A stretch of 5,711 bases of DNA from Bacillota bacterium (GTDB lineage: Bacteria; Bacillota_I; Bacilli_A; RFN20; CAG-288), in the NCBI GenBank assembly GCA_003497225.1, contig DNJQ01000018.1:1-5711 (forward strand), written 5' to 3'. The translations under genes and the position numbers were made by a program. A model generated the notes under the pieces. The model saw nothing but the letters and a program-made list of their open reading frames with translations, was not told the origin of the DNA and did not search any database. Of this stretch, positions 1-5,630 are shown in pieces. The first letter of the stretch is position 1, and the number at the start of each line of letters is the position of its first letter.

Positions 1-1
1 C

Positions 2-502
2 ATATATGAAAACTTTTTTATAAATGTATTGTGTGAGGTTGAACTTATAGGGACAAAAGTTAATGCATTAATTACAAGAACTACTCCAAGAGATGTTTAT
101 GATGTGTATAACCTTTTTAAACTTAAAAAAGATTATGATGTAAACCTAATAAAGAAGATAGCCATGTTTTATATAACTATAGGTTCTGATGATAGGCCTA
201 TTGATTTTAATAATTGTATTATTAAAGCTATAAATAAAATCAAAAAGATTAATTTTAAAACGCTTAAACAAACGTTAATTCCCGTGCTTAAAAAAAGTGA
301 AAAAATCGTAGCAGAAGAAATAGCAGATAATGTAATAGAAATCATAACAGCTATTTTTAAGCTAACAAAGGAGGAGCGTGATTATATAGATAATTTTAAT
401 AAAGGAATTTATGAACCTAATCTATTATTCAAAGAATATAAGATAAATGACATATCCACTCATCCTATGGCAATTTGGAAAATGAATTGCATTCTAAATT
501 AG
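2..502 (+). CDS. AbiEii/AbiGii-type nucleotidyltransferase toxin, C-terminal part (5' end outside window)
   Basis: This looks like the C-terminal 166 residues of an AbiEii/AbiGii (DUF1814) nucleotidyltransferase toxin. In that family the toxin acts in the cytoplasm and is paired with an AbiEi antitoxin, usually encoded just upstream. The signature seen is E-L-I-G-T-K-V-N-A-L followed by R-T-T-P-R-D-V-Y-D-V-Y (about 41-109), matching the conserved lysine motif and the RDLYDL-type motif. The rest is Lys/Ile-rich and helical, with no membrane segment. The frame stays open from base 2 to the TAG at 500-502. A TTG at 29 could be read as a start, but the coding frame continues upstream of it, so this is an edge-truncated gene, not a small protein. 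The N-terminal GS...D catalytic motif and any antitoxin lie off the window. It converges on the Sel1-repeat gene with a 9-bp gap and no clear terminator. The family call is fairly sure; activity cannot be judged. Confidence 0.72.
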   Translation: MYENFFINVLCEVELIGTKVNALITRTTPRDVYDVYNLFKLKKDYDVNLIKKIAMFYITIGSDDRPIDFNNCIIKAINKIKKINFKTLKQTLIPVLKKSEKIVAEEIADNVIEIITAIFKLTKEERDYIDNFNKGIYEPNLLFKEYKINDISTHPMAIWKMNCILN

Positions 503-511
503 TATATCTTC

Positions 512-1351
512 TTACTTTGACTTATTAAGTTCCTTAAGTCTTTCTTGTGATTCTTTTGATCCTTGTTCTGCTGCTTTTTTATACCAACTAATTGCTTGCT
601 CAATATCTTGTTCTACACCTTTACCCTGTTCATAACAACAACCTACATTATACTGTGCATCTATATTTCCTATATTAGCTGATTTAAGATATAAATTAAA
701 AGCTTCTTTACTATCTTGTTCTACACCCTGTCCTAAATCATATAAACGTCCTAAATTGAGTAAACCCTTACTATCATCTTGAGCAGCTGATTTCTTATAC
801 CAATATAAAGCTTTGGAATAATCTTGTTTTACTTCTTGACCATATTCATAGCATTTACCAAGATTTGCTTGTCCTCTAGAGTGCCCGATTTTAGCGCTTT
901 TTATGTAATATTTTAAAGCTTGCTTCTGATTAGTTTTAACACCGATTCCATTAGCATAAAAATATCCCAAATTATTTAAACCTCCTGGATATCCTTGTTT
1001 TGCTGACATTTCAGTCCATTCAAAGGCTTTTTGCTCATCTTTTTCTGTTCCAACTCCAACACTATAAAGAAACCCCAAAGCGAATTGTGCAATCGCGTTT
1101 CCTTCAAGCGCCGACCTTCGGTACCAGAAAATAGAAGCATTATAATCTTTATCCACGCCATATCCACAAAAATAACATTCACCCATTGTGTAAAATTTTA
1201 ATGAAGAATCTTTTTTCTTACTAATAAAAGAAAATAACTCATTCTTAACTTCTACTGGCGCATCAATATCTGGAAGAGTATGGCCTTTTTTCAATGCACT
1301 ATAAAATTCATTCACACTATTAACTTTAATTTTTTTAACTTTATATTTCAT
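512..1351 (-). CDS. Sel1-like repeat (SLR) protein, cytoplasmic
   Basis: This is a 279-residue protein built almost entirely of Sel1-like repeats, a TPR-related alpha-alpha solenoid that serves as a protein-binding scaffold. After a non-repeat N-terminus (1-49, Lys-rich) come six repeats of exactly 36 residues. The 'LG' or equivalent pairs fall at 56-57, 92-93, 128-129, 164-165, 200-201 and 236-237. Each repeat follows the pattern A..LG..Y..G.GV..D...A..WY.KSA..G. A short charged cap follows (267-279). Repeat 4 departs from consensus (GQEV and AAQDD instead of G.GV and A..G). There is no signal peptide, lipobox or membrane helix, so it is probably cytosolic, unlike secreted SLR proteins. The ATG at 1349-1351 is preceded only by weak purine runs. 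It is convergent with the AbiEii fragment and divergent from the ATPase gene about 500 bp away. The fold is sure; the partner is unknown. Confidence 0.92.
   Translation of the reverse strand: MKYKVKKIKVNSVNEFYSALKKGHTLPDIDAPVEVKNELFSFISKKKDSSLKFYTMGECYFCGYGVDKDYNASIFWYRRSALEGNAIAQFALGFLYSVGVGTEKDEQKAFEWTEMSAKQGYPGGLNNLGYFYANGIGVKTNQKQALKYYIKSAKIGHSRGQANLGKCYEYGQEVKQDYSKALYWYKKSAAQDDSKGLLNLGRLYDLGQGVEQDSKEAFNLYLKSANIGNIDAQYNVGCCYEQGKGVEQDIEQAISWYKKAAEQGSKESQERLKELNKSK
554..1204 (-). repeat. Six tandem 108-bp (36-codon) Sel1 repeat units within the SLR gene
   Basis: Six in-frame units without insertions or deletions encode the Sel1 solenoid. Most units have diverged at DNA level, but the last ones keep visible identity: the 16-base string TATCTTGTTCTACACC (plus strand) occurs at 604-619 and again at 712-727, exactly 108 bp apart. 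A degenerate copy lies near 820. This suggests that the C-terminal repeats arose by relatively recent unit duplication. Confidence 0.8.
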
Positions 1352-1444
1352 ATTTTATTCCAAAATCTTTCTAAGTTTATTATCTCAAAAAATTTTACTA
1401 TGTTCAATAAAAGAAAAACATATAGATACAACTTAAGAATTTTA

Positions 1445-1450
1445 ATTATA
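1445..1450 (-). promoter_or_regulatory. Candidate -10 box for the Sel1-repeat gene
   Basis: The minus strand reads TATAAT here, a perfect -10 consensus about 95 bp before the start codon. At the usual 17-bp spacing the -35 position (TCCTAA) is poor. TTGTCC gives a better match but at about 20 bp, so promoter strength is doubtful unless activated. The edge of the 27-bp palindrome lies just upstream of the -35 position, where an activator could bind. Confidence 0.28.
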
Positions 1451-1485
1451 TAGACAAACGTGTAATTTTAGGACAATTGCAAGTT

Positions 1486-1512
1486 AAATTGTTCACTACT
1501 AGTGAACAATTT
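1486..1512. promoter_or_regulatory. 27-bp near-perfect palindrome, candidate operator
   Basis: The arms AAATTGTTCACTA (1486-1498) and TAGTGAACAATTT (1500-1512) are exact reverse complements around a single central C. A further half-like TGTTCA lies at about 1531-1536. The tight centre and 13-bp arms suit a dimeric repressor or activator site (MarR- or TetR-like geometry) better than an RNA hairpin, although T-rich sequence follows on the plus strand, so a leftover terminator is possible. No regulator gene is visible in the window. Confidence 0.5.
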
Positions 1513-1734
1513 TGCTGTTTTTAGTAAAAGTGTTCAGTATAACAATGGTCCACAAAAAGATACTAAGGTAAGTATTCTTGGGTAATTATAAAAATAATAT
1601 AAAAGCAGTAAATTAATTAAAACCAGTTACTTTAGGGGAATCGAGACATTTGATGCAATCGTGTTGGACTAAAAAATTAGAATATATGGCGGTTTCCCAA
1701 AGTGTATCATAGCGAGAGTTTAGAGTTAATATTT

Positions 1735-1833
1735 TGGAAAATTGCTAATACACAACGTTTTAAACCATGGAAAATTGTAAATAATGTTGTATAAAATGCT
1801 TGGAAAATTGCACATAGTGCGATATATTGTATA
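1735..1833 (+). repeat. Three direct repeats of TGGAAAATTG at exact 33-bp period
   Basis: TGGAAAATTG occurs identically at 1735-1744, 1768-1777 and 1801-1810, each 33 bp apart. An 'ATA' is also shared at unit positions 14-16. Units 2 and 3 both place a TATAAA/TATATT-like hexamer at the same offset. A near copy (AGGAAAATTG, 1867-1876) lies a further 66 bp (2 x 33) on, inside the start of the ATPase gene. There, however, it encodes the ordinary N-terminus of that family, so it may be coincidence. The spacing equals about three helical turns and also 11 codons. It is not a CRISPR array, since the repeats are only 10 bp. Confidence 0.7.
1800..1828 (+). promoter_or_regulatory. Candidate promoter for the ATPase gene, inside repeat unit 3
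   Basis: TTGGAA (1800-1805) and TATATT (1823-1828) are separated by 17 bp, a fair sigma-A type match. Transcription would begin near 1835, leaving a short leader that includes the ribosome site. Repeat unit 2 holds an equivalent pair 33 bp upstream (ATGGAA at 1767-1772, TATAAA at 1790-1795, also 17 bp), so tandem promoters are possible. An alternative -10 (TATAAC, 1832-1837) overlaps. Confidence 0.4.
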
Positions 1834-1844
1834 TAACAACTAAA

Positions 1845-1850
1845 AAGGAG
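1845..1850 (+). promoter_or_regulatory. Strong ribosome binding site of the ATPase gene
   Basis: AAGGAG lies 7 bp before the ATG at 1858. It fixes the start codon and is the clearest Shine-Dalgarno sequence placed before a gene in the window. Confidence 0.85.
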
Positions 1851-1857
1851 TGCTATT

Positions 1858-3207
1858 ATGTTGGTAAGGAAAATTGAAGAGCAAATCAATAAGTGGATAG
1901 ATGATAGTGAAAAAGCACTGCTATTAAGCGGTGCTCGCCAAGTGGGTAAAACTTATATCATTCGTAAGTGCCTAAAAAATAAAGGTTGTGATTTTGTCGA
2001 GTTTAATCTTATCAAACAACCCGAGGTTGTGAAACTTATTGCAGAATCGACGAGTATCGACGATTTAATATTAAAGCTCTCGCTATACAGTAGTACAAAG
2101 ATTGTTCCATATAAAACTATTATTTTCTTTGACGAGATTCAAAAGTATAAAGAAATCGTTACAAAGATAAAATTCTTGGTAGAGGACAAGCGTTTCAGAT
2201 ATGTATTGAGTGGTTCGCTTTTAGGTGTAGAGATAGTAAATTTAAAATCTGCACCTGTCGGATACTTGCAGTCACTCAATATGTATCCGTTGGACTTTGA
2301 GGAGTTTTTACAAATCTTTCACGTAACAGACGATATAAAGAAAGTACTAAAAAAAGCATTTGTTGAAAGAACGAAAGTCGATGATATTATTCATAATAAA
2401 CTTATGGAGATGTTCCGCTTGTATTTGATCATAGGTGGAATGCCTTCAGCGGTAGAAAAATATGTTGAAACAAACAATATCGATGATGTTATTACAGAGC
2501 ATAGTTCGATTATCGAGCAATATAAACTCGATTTTACACAGTATGAAGAGGAAAACAAAAAATTAAAGATTAGCCGTATCTATGAGATGATGCCATCTGA
2601 ACTTAACGAAAAAAACAAGCGGTTTATGGTTTCGAATATGGGCGACAAATTCCGCATTGAGAAAATAGAGGACAGTTTTGTCTGGCTTATTAAAGCCGGG
2701 GTCGCTATTCCGGTTTATAATGTCACAGAGCCGACTGTGCCACTTAAGATGAACGTAAAAAGCAGTCTTTTCAAATTCTTTATTTCCGATGTCGGGCTTT
2801 TGACCACGATGTACGGCAAAACGACAAAACTGAAAATCGTTAACAAAGAAAAAAACGTAAACTACGGTGCAGTGTATGAGAATGTCGTGGCGCAAGAACT
2901 GAGCGCACATGGCTTTGAAGGATATTATTATAATAGCAAAAAGCTCGGCGAGCTCGACTTTGTAGTGGAATATCATGACGAGGTGCTACCGATAGAAGTT
3001 AAGAGCGGAAAGGATTATGAAAAACATTCTGCATTGAATAATGTTATGAAAATAAAAAATTACGGCTTAAATCAAGCGTTCGTATTTTCCGACCACAATG
3101 TTGAAACCAAAGGGAATATCGTATATTATCCGGTTTATATGACAATGTTTCTTTTAAAGGATGATTTAGAAGTAAAGTTACCCTCTCCTAAAAACTTGTC
3201 TTTTTAA
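1858..3207 (+). CDS. AAA family ATPase with C-terminal DUF4143 (PD-(D/E)XK-like) domain
   Basis: This is a 449-residue protein of the widespread bacterial/archaeal AAA_14 plus DUF4143 family, a stand-alone ATPase of unknown cellular role. The Walker A motif GARQVGKT is at 25-32. The Walker B stretch TIIFFDEIQ is at 87-95 (D92, E93). A sensor-like LSGS is at 117-120, and the family motif GGMP at 193-196. The C-terminal half has E341 (YEN), then GELDFVV (364-370, D367) and IEVKSGK (379-385, E380 and K382), the pattern of a PD-(D/E)XK nuclease core with its key residues apparently intact. Length and N-terminus are normal for the family, and there is no signal or membrane segment. It stands alone on its strand. 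Codons become visibly less AT-rich from about 2640 to 3010. Such genes often occur singly in accessory DNA. The family call is sure; substrate and nuclease activity are unproven. Confidence 0.93.
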   Translation: MLVRKIEEQINKWIDDSEKALLLSGARQVGKTYIIRKCLKNKGCDFVEFNLIKQPEVVKLIAESTSIDDLILKLSLYSSTKIVPYKTIIFFDEIQKYKEIVTKIKFLVEDKRFRYVLSGSLLGVEIVNLKSAPVGYLQSLNMYPLDFEEFLQIFHVTDDIKKVLKKAFVERTKVDDIIHNKLMEMFRLYLIIGGMPSAVEKYVETNNIDDVITEHSSIIEQYKLDFTQYEEENKKLKISRIYEMMPSELNEKNKRFMVSNMGDKFRIEKIEDSFVWLIKAGVAIPVYNVTEPTVPLKMNVKSSLFKFFISDVGLLTTMYGKTTKLKIVNKEKNVNYGAVYENVVAQELSAHGFEGYYYNSKKLGELDFVVEYHDEVLPIEVKSGKDYEKHSALNNVMKIKNYGLNQAFVFSDHNVETKGNIVYYPVYMTMFLLKDDLEVKLPSPKNLSF

Positions 3208-3359
3208 AAGATGAAAATATAGTAGAACTCTATGATTTTGCTTTATTAATAAACTCAACAGTAATTAACTGCGTGGTAATCCAAAGCATCTCTTTTACCT
3301 ATCATATTAAACAATATAGTCTCTAAATAGTAAGGATAGTGTAAGAAAAATTAAAGCAT
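3208..3359. other. Intergenic spacer, nothing recognised
   Basis: I see no gene, RNA or convincing terminator for the ATPase gene here. A frame without a start codon (3192-3326) remains open across the ATPase stop but has no ribosome site or recognised family. The hairpin just to the right lacks a T-run on the plus strand, so it would serve the ATPase transcript poorly. Confidence 0.5.
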
Positions 3360-3409
3360 AAAAAAGACTGCTAAATAATAGAAATAATATCCTAGTTATT
3401 AGCAGTCTT
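3360..3409 (-). terminator. Rho-independent terminator of the lipoprotein gene
   Basis: AAGACTGCTAA (3364-3374) and TTAGCAGTCTT (3399-3409) form a perfect 11-bp stem, extendable by three pairs past a one-base bulge. On the minus strand the stem runs into six consecutive Ts (3365-3360). It begins 26 bp beyond the lipoprotein stop codon. The loop is long, about 18-24 nt. On the plus strand no T-run follows, so it is directional. Confidence 0.85.
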
Positions 3410-3435
3410 GCAGTTTTGCTAATTAGAAAAACATA

Positions 3436-5466
3436 TTAGGCGTATACAATTAGTATGCTTTGAATACGTGCTTGTCCATTAGTGGCACTTCCCGTATTTC
3501 CAACGCCAAATTCAGCTGTTGCAGCATTTACGTCAATTTTTACACCGGACTCTTTATTCTCACTATTATAGGTAATTATACCAGTATTTTGTGAAAGATA
3601 GGTAATTGTTACTGATACTATTGTTTTACCGTTTTTAGCTGTAACAGTTACCTTTCCGCTCTCGCCTTGATATATTCTCCAAGTTCCGCTAGTATCACCA
3701 CTACCAGGGTAATACTTTCCAGTGTTGGTTCCTCCGGAAGCTACGACTGTAATATTTTCATCTCCAGTAGGCAACTCGGTTTTCTTTGTTCCACTAGCAA
3801 CGCCACTAAACGCTGTGTCAACTGAGAGATTTAAGTCTGTTGTAGCCGGAGCATCAGGATTTGCTTCTAGTAATGTACCTTCAACTAATGAAACATTAAT
3901 ATGTTGTGCAATTACATCAGTCTTCCATACTATTTCAATAACGAAAGTATCAGTAGCTTTTCCAGGAACTAATTCTAGTAAAACAGCATCGCTTGTTGGA
4001 TTTAATGTTGACCAAGCAGCAGCTTCTCCTTGTGCTTCACTATTCTTATAAACCAATACAGTTGTTTGATCAGCAACATAATTTGCTGGAGCATCAACTT
4101 TAATAGTTAATAAGTTTCCTTTTCCAGTAACCCAAGGAATGGTTTCAGGACTTGCAAGAGATCCTACTGTTATGTTTTCTCCCTCAACTACGCTATTTAA
4201 TCCTGCTGTTTGTAATGAAGCAGTACCTTTAAGAAGTTCAGCAGCTGCTTCAAATACTACATCAGCAGCAAATGCAATTGTAATAGTTTGAGTTTCAACA
4301 TATGAAGCCCAATTTAATTCAACTATAATAGCCTTACCTTTATAAGGATCGCCAACATTGAAGTAGAATTCAAGTCCATCTTCTACAAGAATCTTCTTTT
4401 CAACAAGTTGATCATTAGTTAATTCAGTAATAGTAGGTTGTCCAGCATCTTCTAATGCTGGTAATGTAACTTTAGCTGTAACACTCTTTAAATCAGGTAA
4501 ACTTGCATGTTTGGTTACTTTAGCACCAACAACATGTCCAGCGGTATAACGTCCATTAACATCAGCAGCAACATATTTAGATGTTCCACTTAATGCAAGA
4601 GTATTTCCGGAATTGACTTGTCCAGTAATTTCACCAACTTGTAAGTGAGTGAGAGTTCCAGCCCAAGCTTGTTTATGAACTTCACCTAATGTGATGCCAT
4701 CAGCTTGTAAAATAGAAACTTTATTAGTATCTTTTCCATCGAAGAATGCACCACTAAATGTTACTTCTTGACCGATAGAAACACCAGTCATCTTAGTGGC
4801 AACTTCAGCTCCACCAACGGTATTAGTTAACCATGATAAGGTAACGGAATCTGAGCCAATAGCTACTGTTACAGCAGCTTTATCAACAGCAGTAACGGTT
4901 CCTGCACCGGTAACAGCTGCACCACTAGATTCTGACATGAGAATTGAAGATGCCCATGTAAGTGGATCTGCAGTTACTTGTCCAGAATAAGCAGTAATTT
5001 TTCCTAAATTATCTGTAGTATAGTTAATAGCAACATAGTCTTTTGCAGCGCCTCTACCATAAACTTCAACAACATCACCAACTTTAAGTCCTAATGATGA
5101 TGGGACATTATTAACACGATATCCATATTTTCCATTTTGGAGATATAAATTCACATTTGTATTGCCAGAGTATTGTTGAACACCGACGATTTTTGCGACA
5201 AATCCGACATAATCAGTTTTTTGTGCCTTTGCAACTGCTTCATGCATCTCAGCCAAGTCTGTTGGAATTGTATAAGATGGGGGGGTAACAGGTGTAGTTG
5301 TGGGTGATACTTTGCTAGTTGGAGAAACGACAGAAGAAGTTGGGGGATTTGTTGATGAAGTTGGTGATGTTCCTGATGCGGCGGAGGATGAAGGTTTCTT
5401 GCCACCACAACCAACTAGGGAAAGAAGGAGAGCAGGAGCTAGAAAGAATAGTAATTTCTTTTTCAT
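3436..5466 (-). CDS. Large surface lipoprotein with OB-fold-like and beta-sandwich-like domains
   Basis: This is a 676-residue lipoprotein, probably lipid-anchored on the outer face of the membrane. The signal peptide is MKKKLLFFLAPALLLSLVG with lipobox LVGC (C20). A Ser/Thr/Pro-rich stalk spans about 25-67. Residues 83-165 look like an OB-fold domain (YVGFVAKIVGV...LYLQ...GLKVGDVVEVYGRG). Residues 185-260 look like a second one (GTVTAVD...GVSIGQEVTFSGAF). Residues about 328-408 and 451-535 appear to be duplicated beta-rich units sharing [VL]T.KV..PA, then VE[LI].W and EA. The last 130 residues form a Gly/Thr-rich beta domain with the motif GTWRIYQ (594-600), a type I recall from surface proteins of gut Firmicutes. 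No enzyme motif or sortase signal is seen. The ATG at 5464-5466 is chosen for its signal peptide, although no ribosome site sits close to it. It is monocistronic with its own terminator. Ligand or substrate is unknown. Confidence 0.9.
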   Translation of the reverse strand: MKKKLLFFLAPALLLSLVGCGGKKPSSSAASGTSPTSSTNPPTSSVVSPTSKVSPTTTPVTPPSYTIPTDLAEMHEAVAKAQKTDYVGFVAKIVGVQQYSGNTNVNLYLQNGKYGYRVNNVPSSLGLKVGDVVEVYGRGAAKDYVAINYTTDNLGKITAYSGQVTADPLTWASSILMSESSGAAVTGAGTVTAVDKAAVTVAIGSDSVTLSWLTNTVGGAEVATKMTGVSIGQEVTFSGAFFDGKDTNKVSILQADGITLGEVHKQAWAGTLTHLQVGEITGQVNSGNTLALSGTSKYVAADVNGRYTAGHVVGAKVTKHASLPDLKSVTAKVTLPALEDAGQPTITELTNDQLVEKKILVEDGLEFYFNVGDPYKGKAIIVELNWASYVETQTITIAFAADVVFEAAAELLKGTASLQTAGLNSVVEGENITVGSLASPETIPWVTGKGNLLTIKVDAPANYVADQTTVLVYKNSEAQGEAAAWSTLNPTSDAVLLELVPGKATDTFVIEIVWKTDVIAQHINVSLVEGTLLEANPDAPATTDLNLSVDTAFSGVASGTKKTELPTGDENITVVASGGTNTGKYYPGSGDTSGTWRIYQGESGKVTVTAKNGKTIVSVTITYLSQNTGIITYNSENKESGVKIDVNAATAEFGVGNTGSATNGQARIQSILIVYA
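5279..5285 (-). repeat. Seven-C homopolymer tract near the 5' end of the lipoprotein gene
   Basis: The coding strand reads ACC CCC CCA (T61-P62-P63), an uninterrupted run of seven Cs at the end of the proline-rich stalk. Losing one C moves translation into a frame that stops at about 5151. Gaining one stops almost at once, at the TGA at 5249-5251. Both remove every folded domain. Long C runs are rare in such AT-rich DNA. Confidence 0.75.
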
Positions 5467-5483
5467 ATTTTTTGTTTCGAATG

Positions 5484-5505
5484 CTAGATCATTCTTTTTC
5501 CTTTC
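5484..5505 (-). promoter_or_regulatory. Ribosome site feeding a two-codon leader frame (ATG ATC TAG)
   Basis: On the minus strand GAAAGG (5505-5500) is followed, 7 nt later, by ATG ATC TAG (5492-5484). The lipoprotein ATG lies 17 nt further on and has only A-rich sequence immediately before it. The one good Shine-Dalgarno sequence is thus 33 nt from the lipoprotein start, too far for normal use, but ideally placed for the minimal frame. Translation may depend on reinitiation or on the A-rich leader. Confidence 0.45.
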
Positions 5506-5511
5506 AAATTG

Positions 5512-5536
5512 AGTTAAGCGAGTCTAGAACTTAACT
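5512..5536 (-). other. Small inverted repeat at the predicted 5' end of the lipoprotein mRNA
   Basis: AGTTAAG (5512-5518) and CTTAACT (5530-5536) are exact 7-bp arms around an 11-nt loop. If transcription starts near 5537, as the promoter call implies, the transcript would begin with this AU-rich hairpin. It is weak and may be chance. Confidence 0.3.
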
Positions 5537-5543
5537 ATACTTA

Positions 5544-5567
5544 ATTTTAACACTAAAAAGTTAAAAT
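5544..5567. promoter_or_regulatory. Inverted repeat overlapping the lipoprotein promoter, possible operator
   Basis: ATTTTAAC (5544-5551) and GTTAAAAT (5560-5567) are perfect 8-bp inverted arms with an 8-bp spacer. They cover the putative -10 and most of the spacer to the -35. A dimeric repressor bound here would block the promoter. AT-rich DNA produces such repeats by chance more often than average, so this is tentative. Confidence 0.35.
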
Positions 5568-5572
5568 GTACA
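5544..5572 (-). promoter_or_regulatory. Candidate promoter of the lipoprotein gene
   Basis: On the minus strand TGTACA (5572-5567) and TAAAAT (5549-5544) are 17 bp apart, a moderate sigma-A type match with an upstream TG near the -10. It implies a leader of about 70 nt. A TATAAT at 5580-5575 is an alternative -10 with a poorer -35. Confidence 0.4.
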
Positions 5573-5630
5573 CAATTATATGAAATCGGTTACATTATTA
5601 TTATTTTTACTCTATTTTTAGTTAATTTGT

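Larger units (their letters stand above)
1352..1857. other. Divergent intergenic region, no convincing gene
   Basis: About 500 bp separate the start of the Sel1-repeat gene from the start of the ATPase gene. Short open stretches exist (for example about 1617-1712 on the plus strand, with an internal ATG at 1653), but none has a ribosome site, useful length or a recognisable family. I therefore call no gene. The region contains a 27-bp palindrome (1486-1512), promoter-like boxes and a 33-bp phased repeat (1735-1833), described separately. It may include decayed coding DNA. Confidence 0.6.

Noticed and set aside
366..385. AAAGGAGGAG followed by GTG, a perfect-looking ribosome site
   Set aside because: It lies inside the AbiEii coding frame and the GTG frame stops after three codons; a coincidence of Lys/Glu codons.
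1427..1523. Plus-strand frame reading YIDKRVILGQLQVKLF and ending at TAG in 1521-1523
   Set aside because: No start codon, crosses the palindrome, no homologue recognised; taken as chance or a relic.
1617..1712. Plus-strand frame containing VTLGESRHLMQSCW, with an ATG at 1653
   Set aside because: Only 31 codons, no ribosome site and no recognised family. At most it is a relic of decayed coding DNA.
1735..1833. Spaced repeats considered as a CRISPR array
   Set aside because: The repeats are only 10 bp, without palindromic character, and no cas genes are present.
1707..1889. 60-codon minus-strand frame with an 11-residue pattern
   Set aside because: It overlaps the ATPase start and its leader on the opposite strand. 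The peptide periodicity merely reflects the 33-bp DNA repeat, and no ribosome site or family is seen.
2563..2976. 137-codon minus-strand frame inside the ATPase gene
   Set aside because: Antisense shadow of a confidently coding gene, with no ribosome site and no family features.
3192..3326. Open frame across the ATPase stop (LKDENIVELYDFALL...), suggesting a frameshifted longer C-terminus
   Set aside because: The ATPase already has the normal family length and ending, and this frame has no start codon or recognised motif.
5300..5534. Plus-strand frames of about 70 codons over the lipoprotein signal and stalk region
   Set aside because: Both are reverse-strand shadows of the signal peptide and Ser/Thr/Pro stalk codons.
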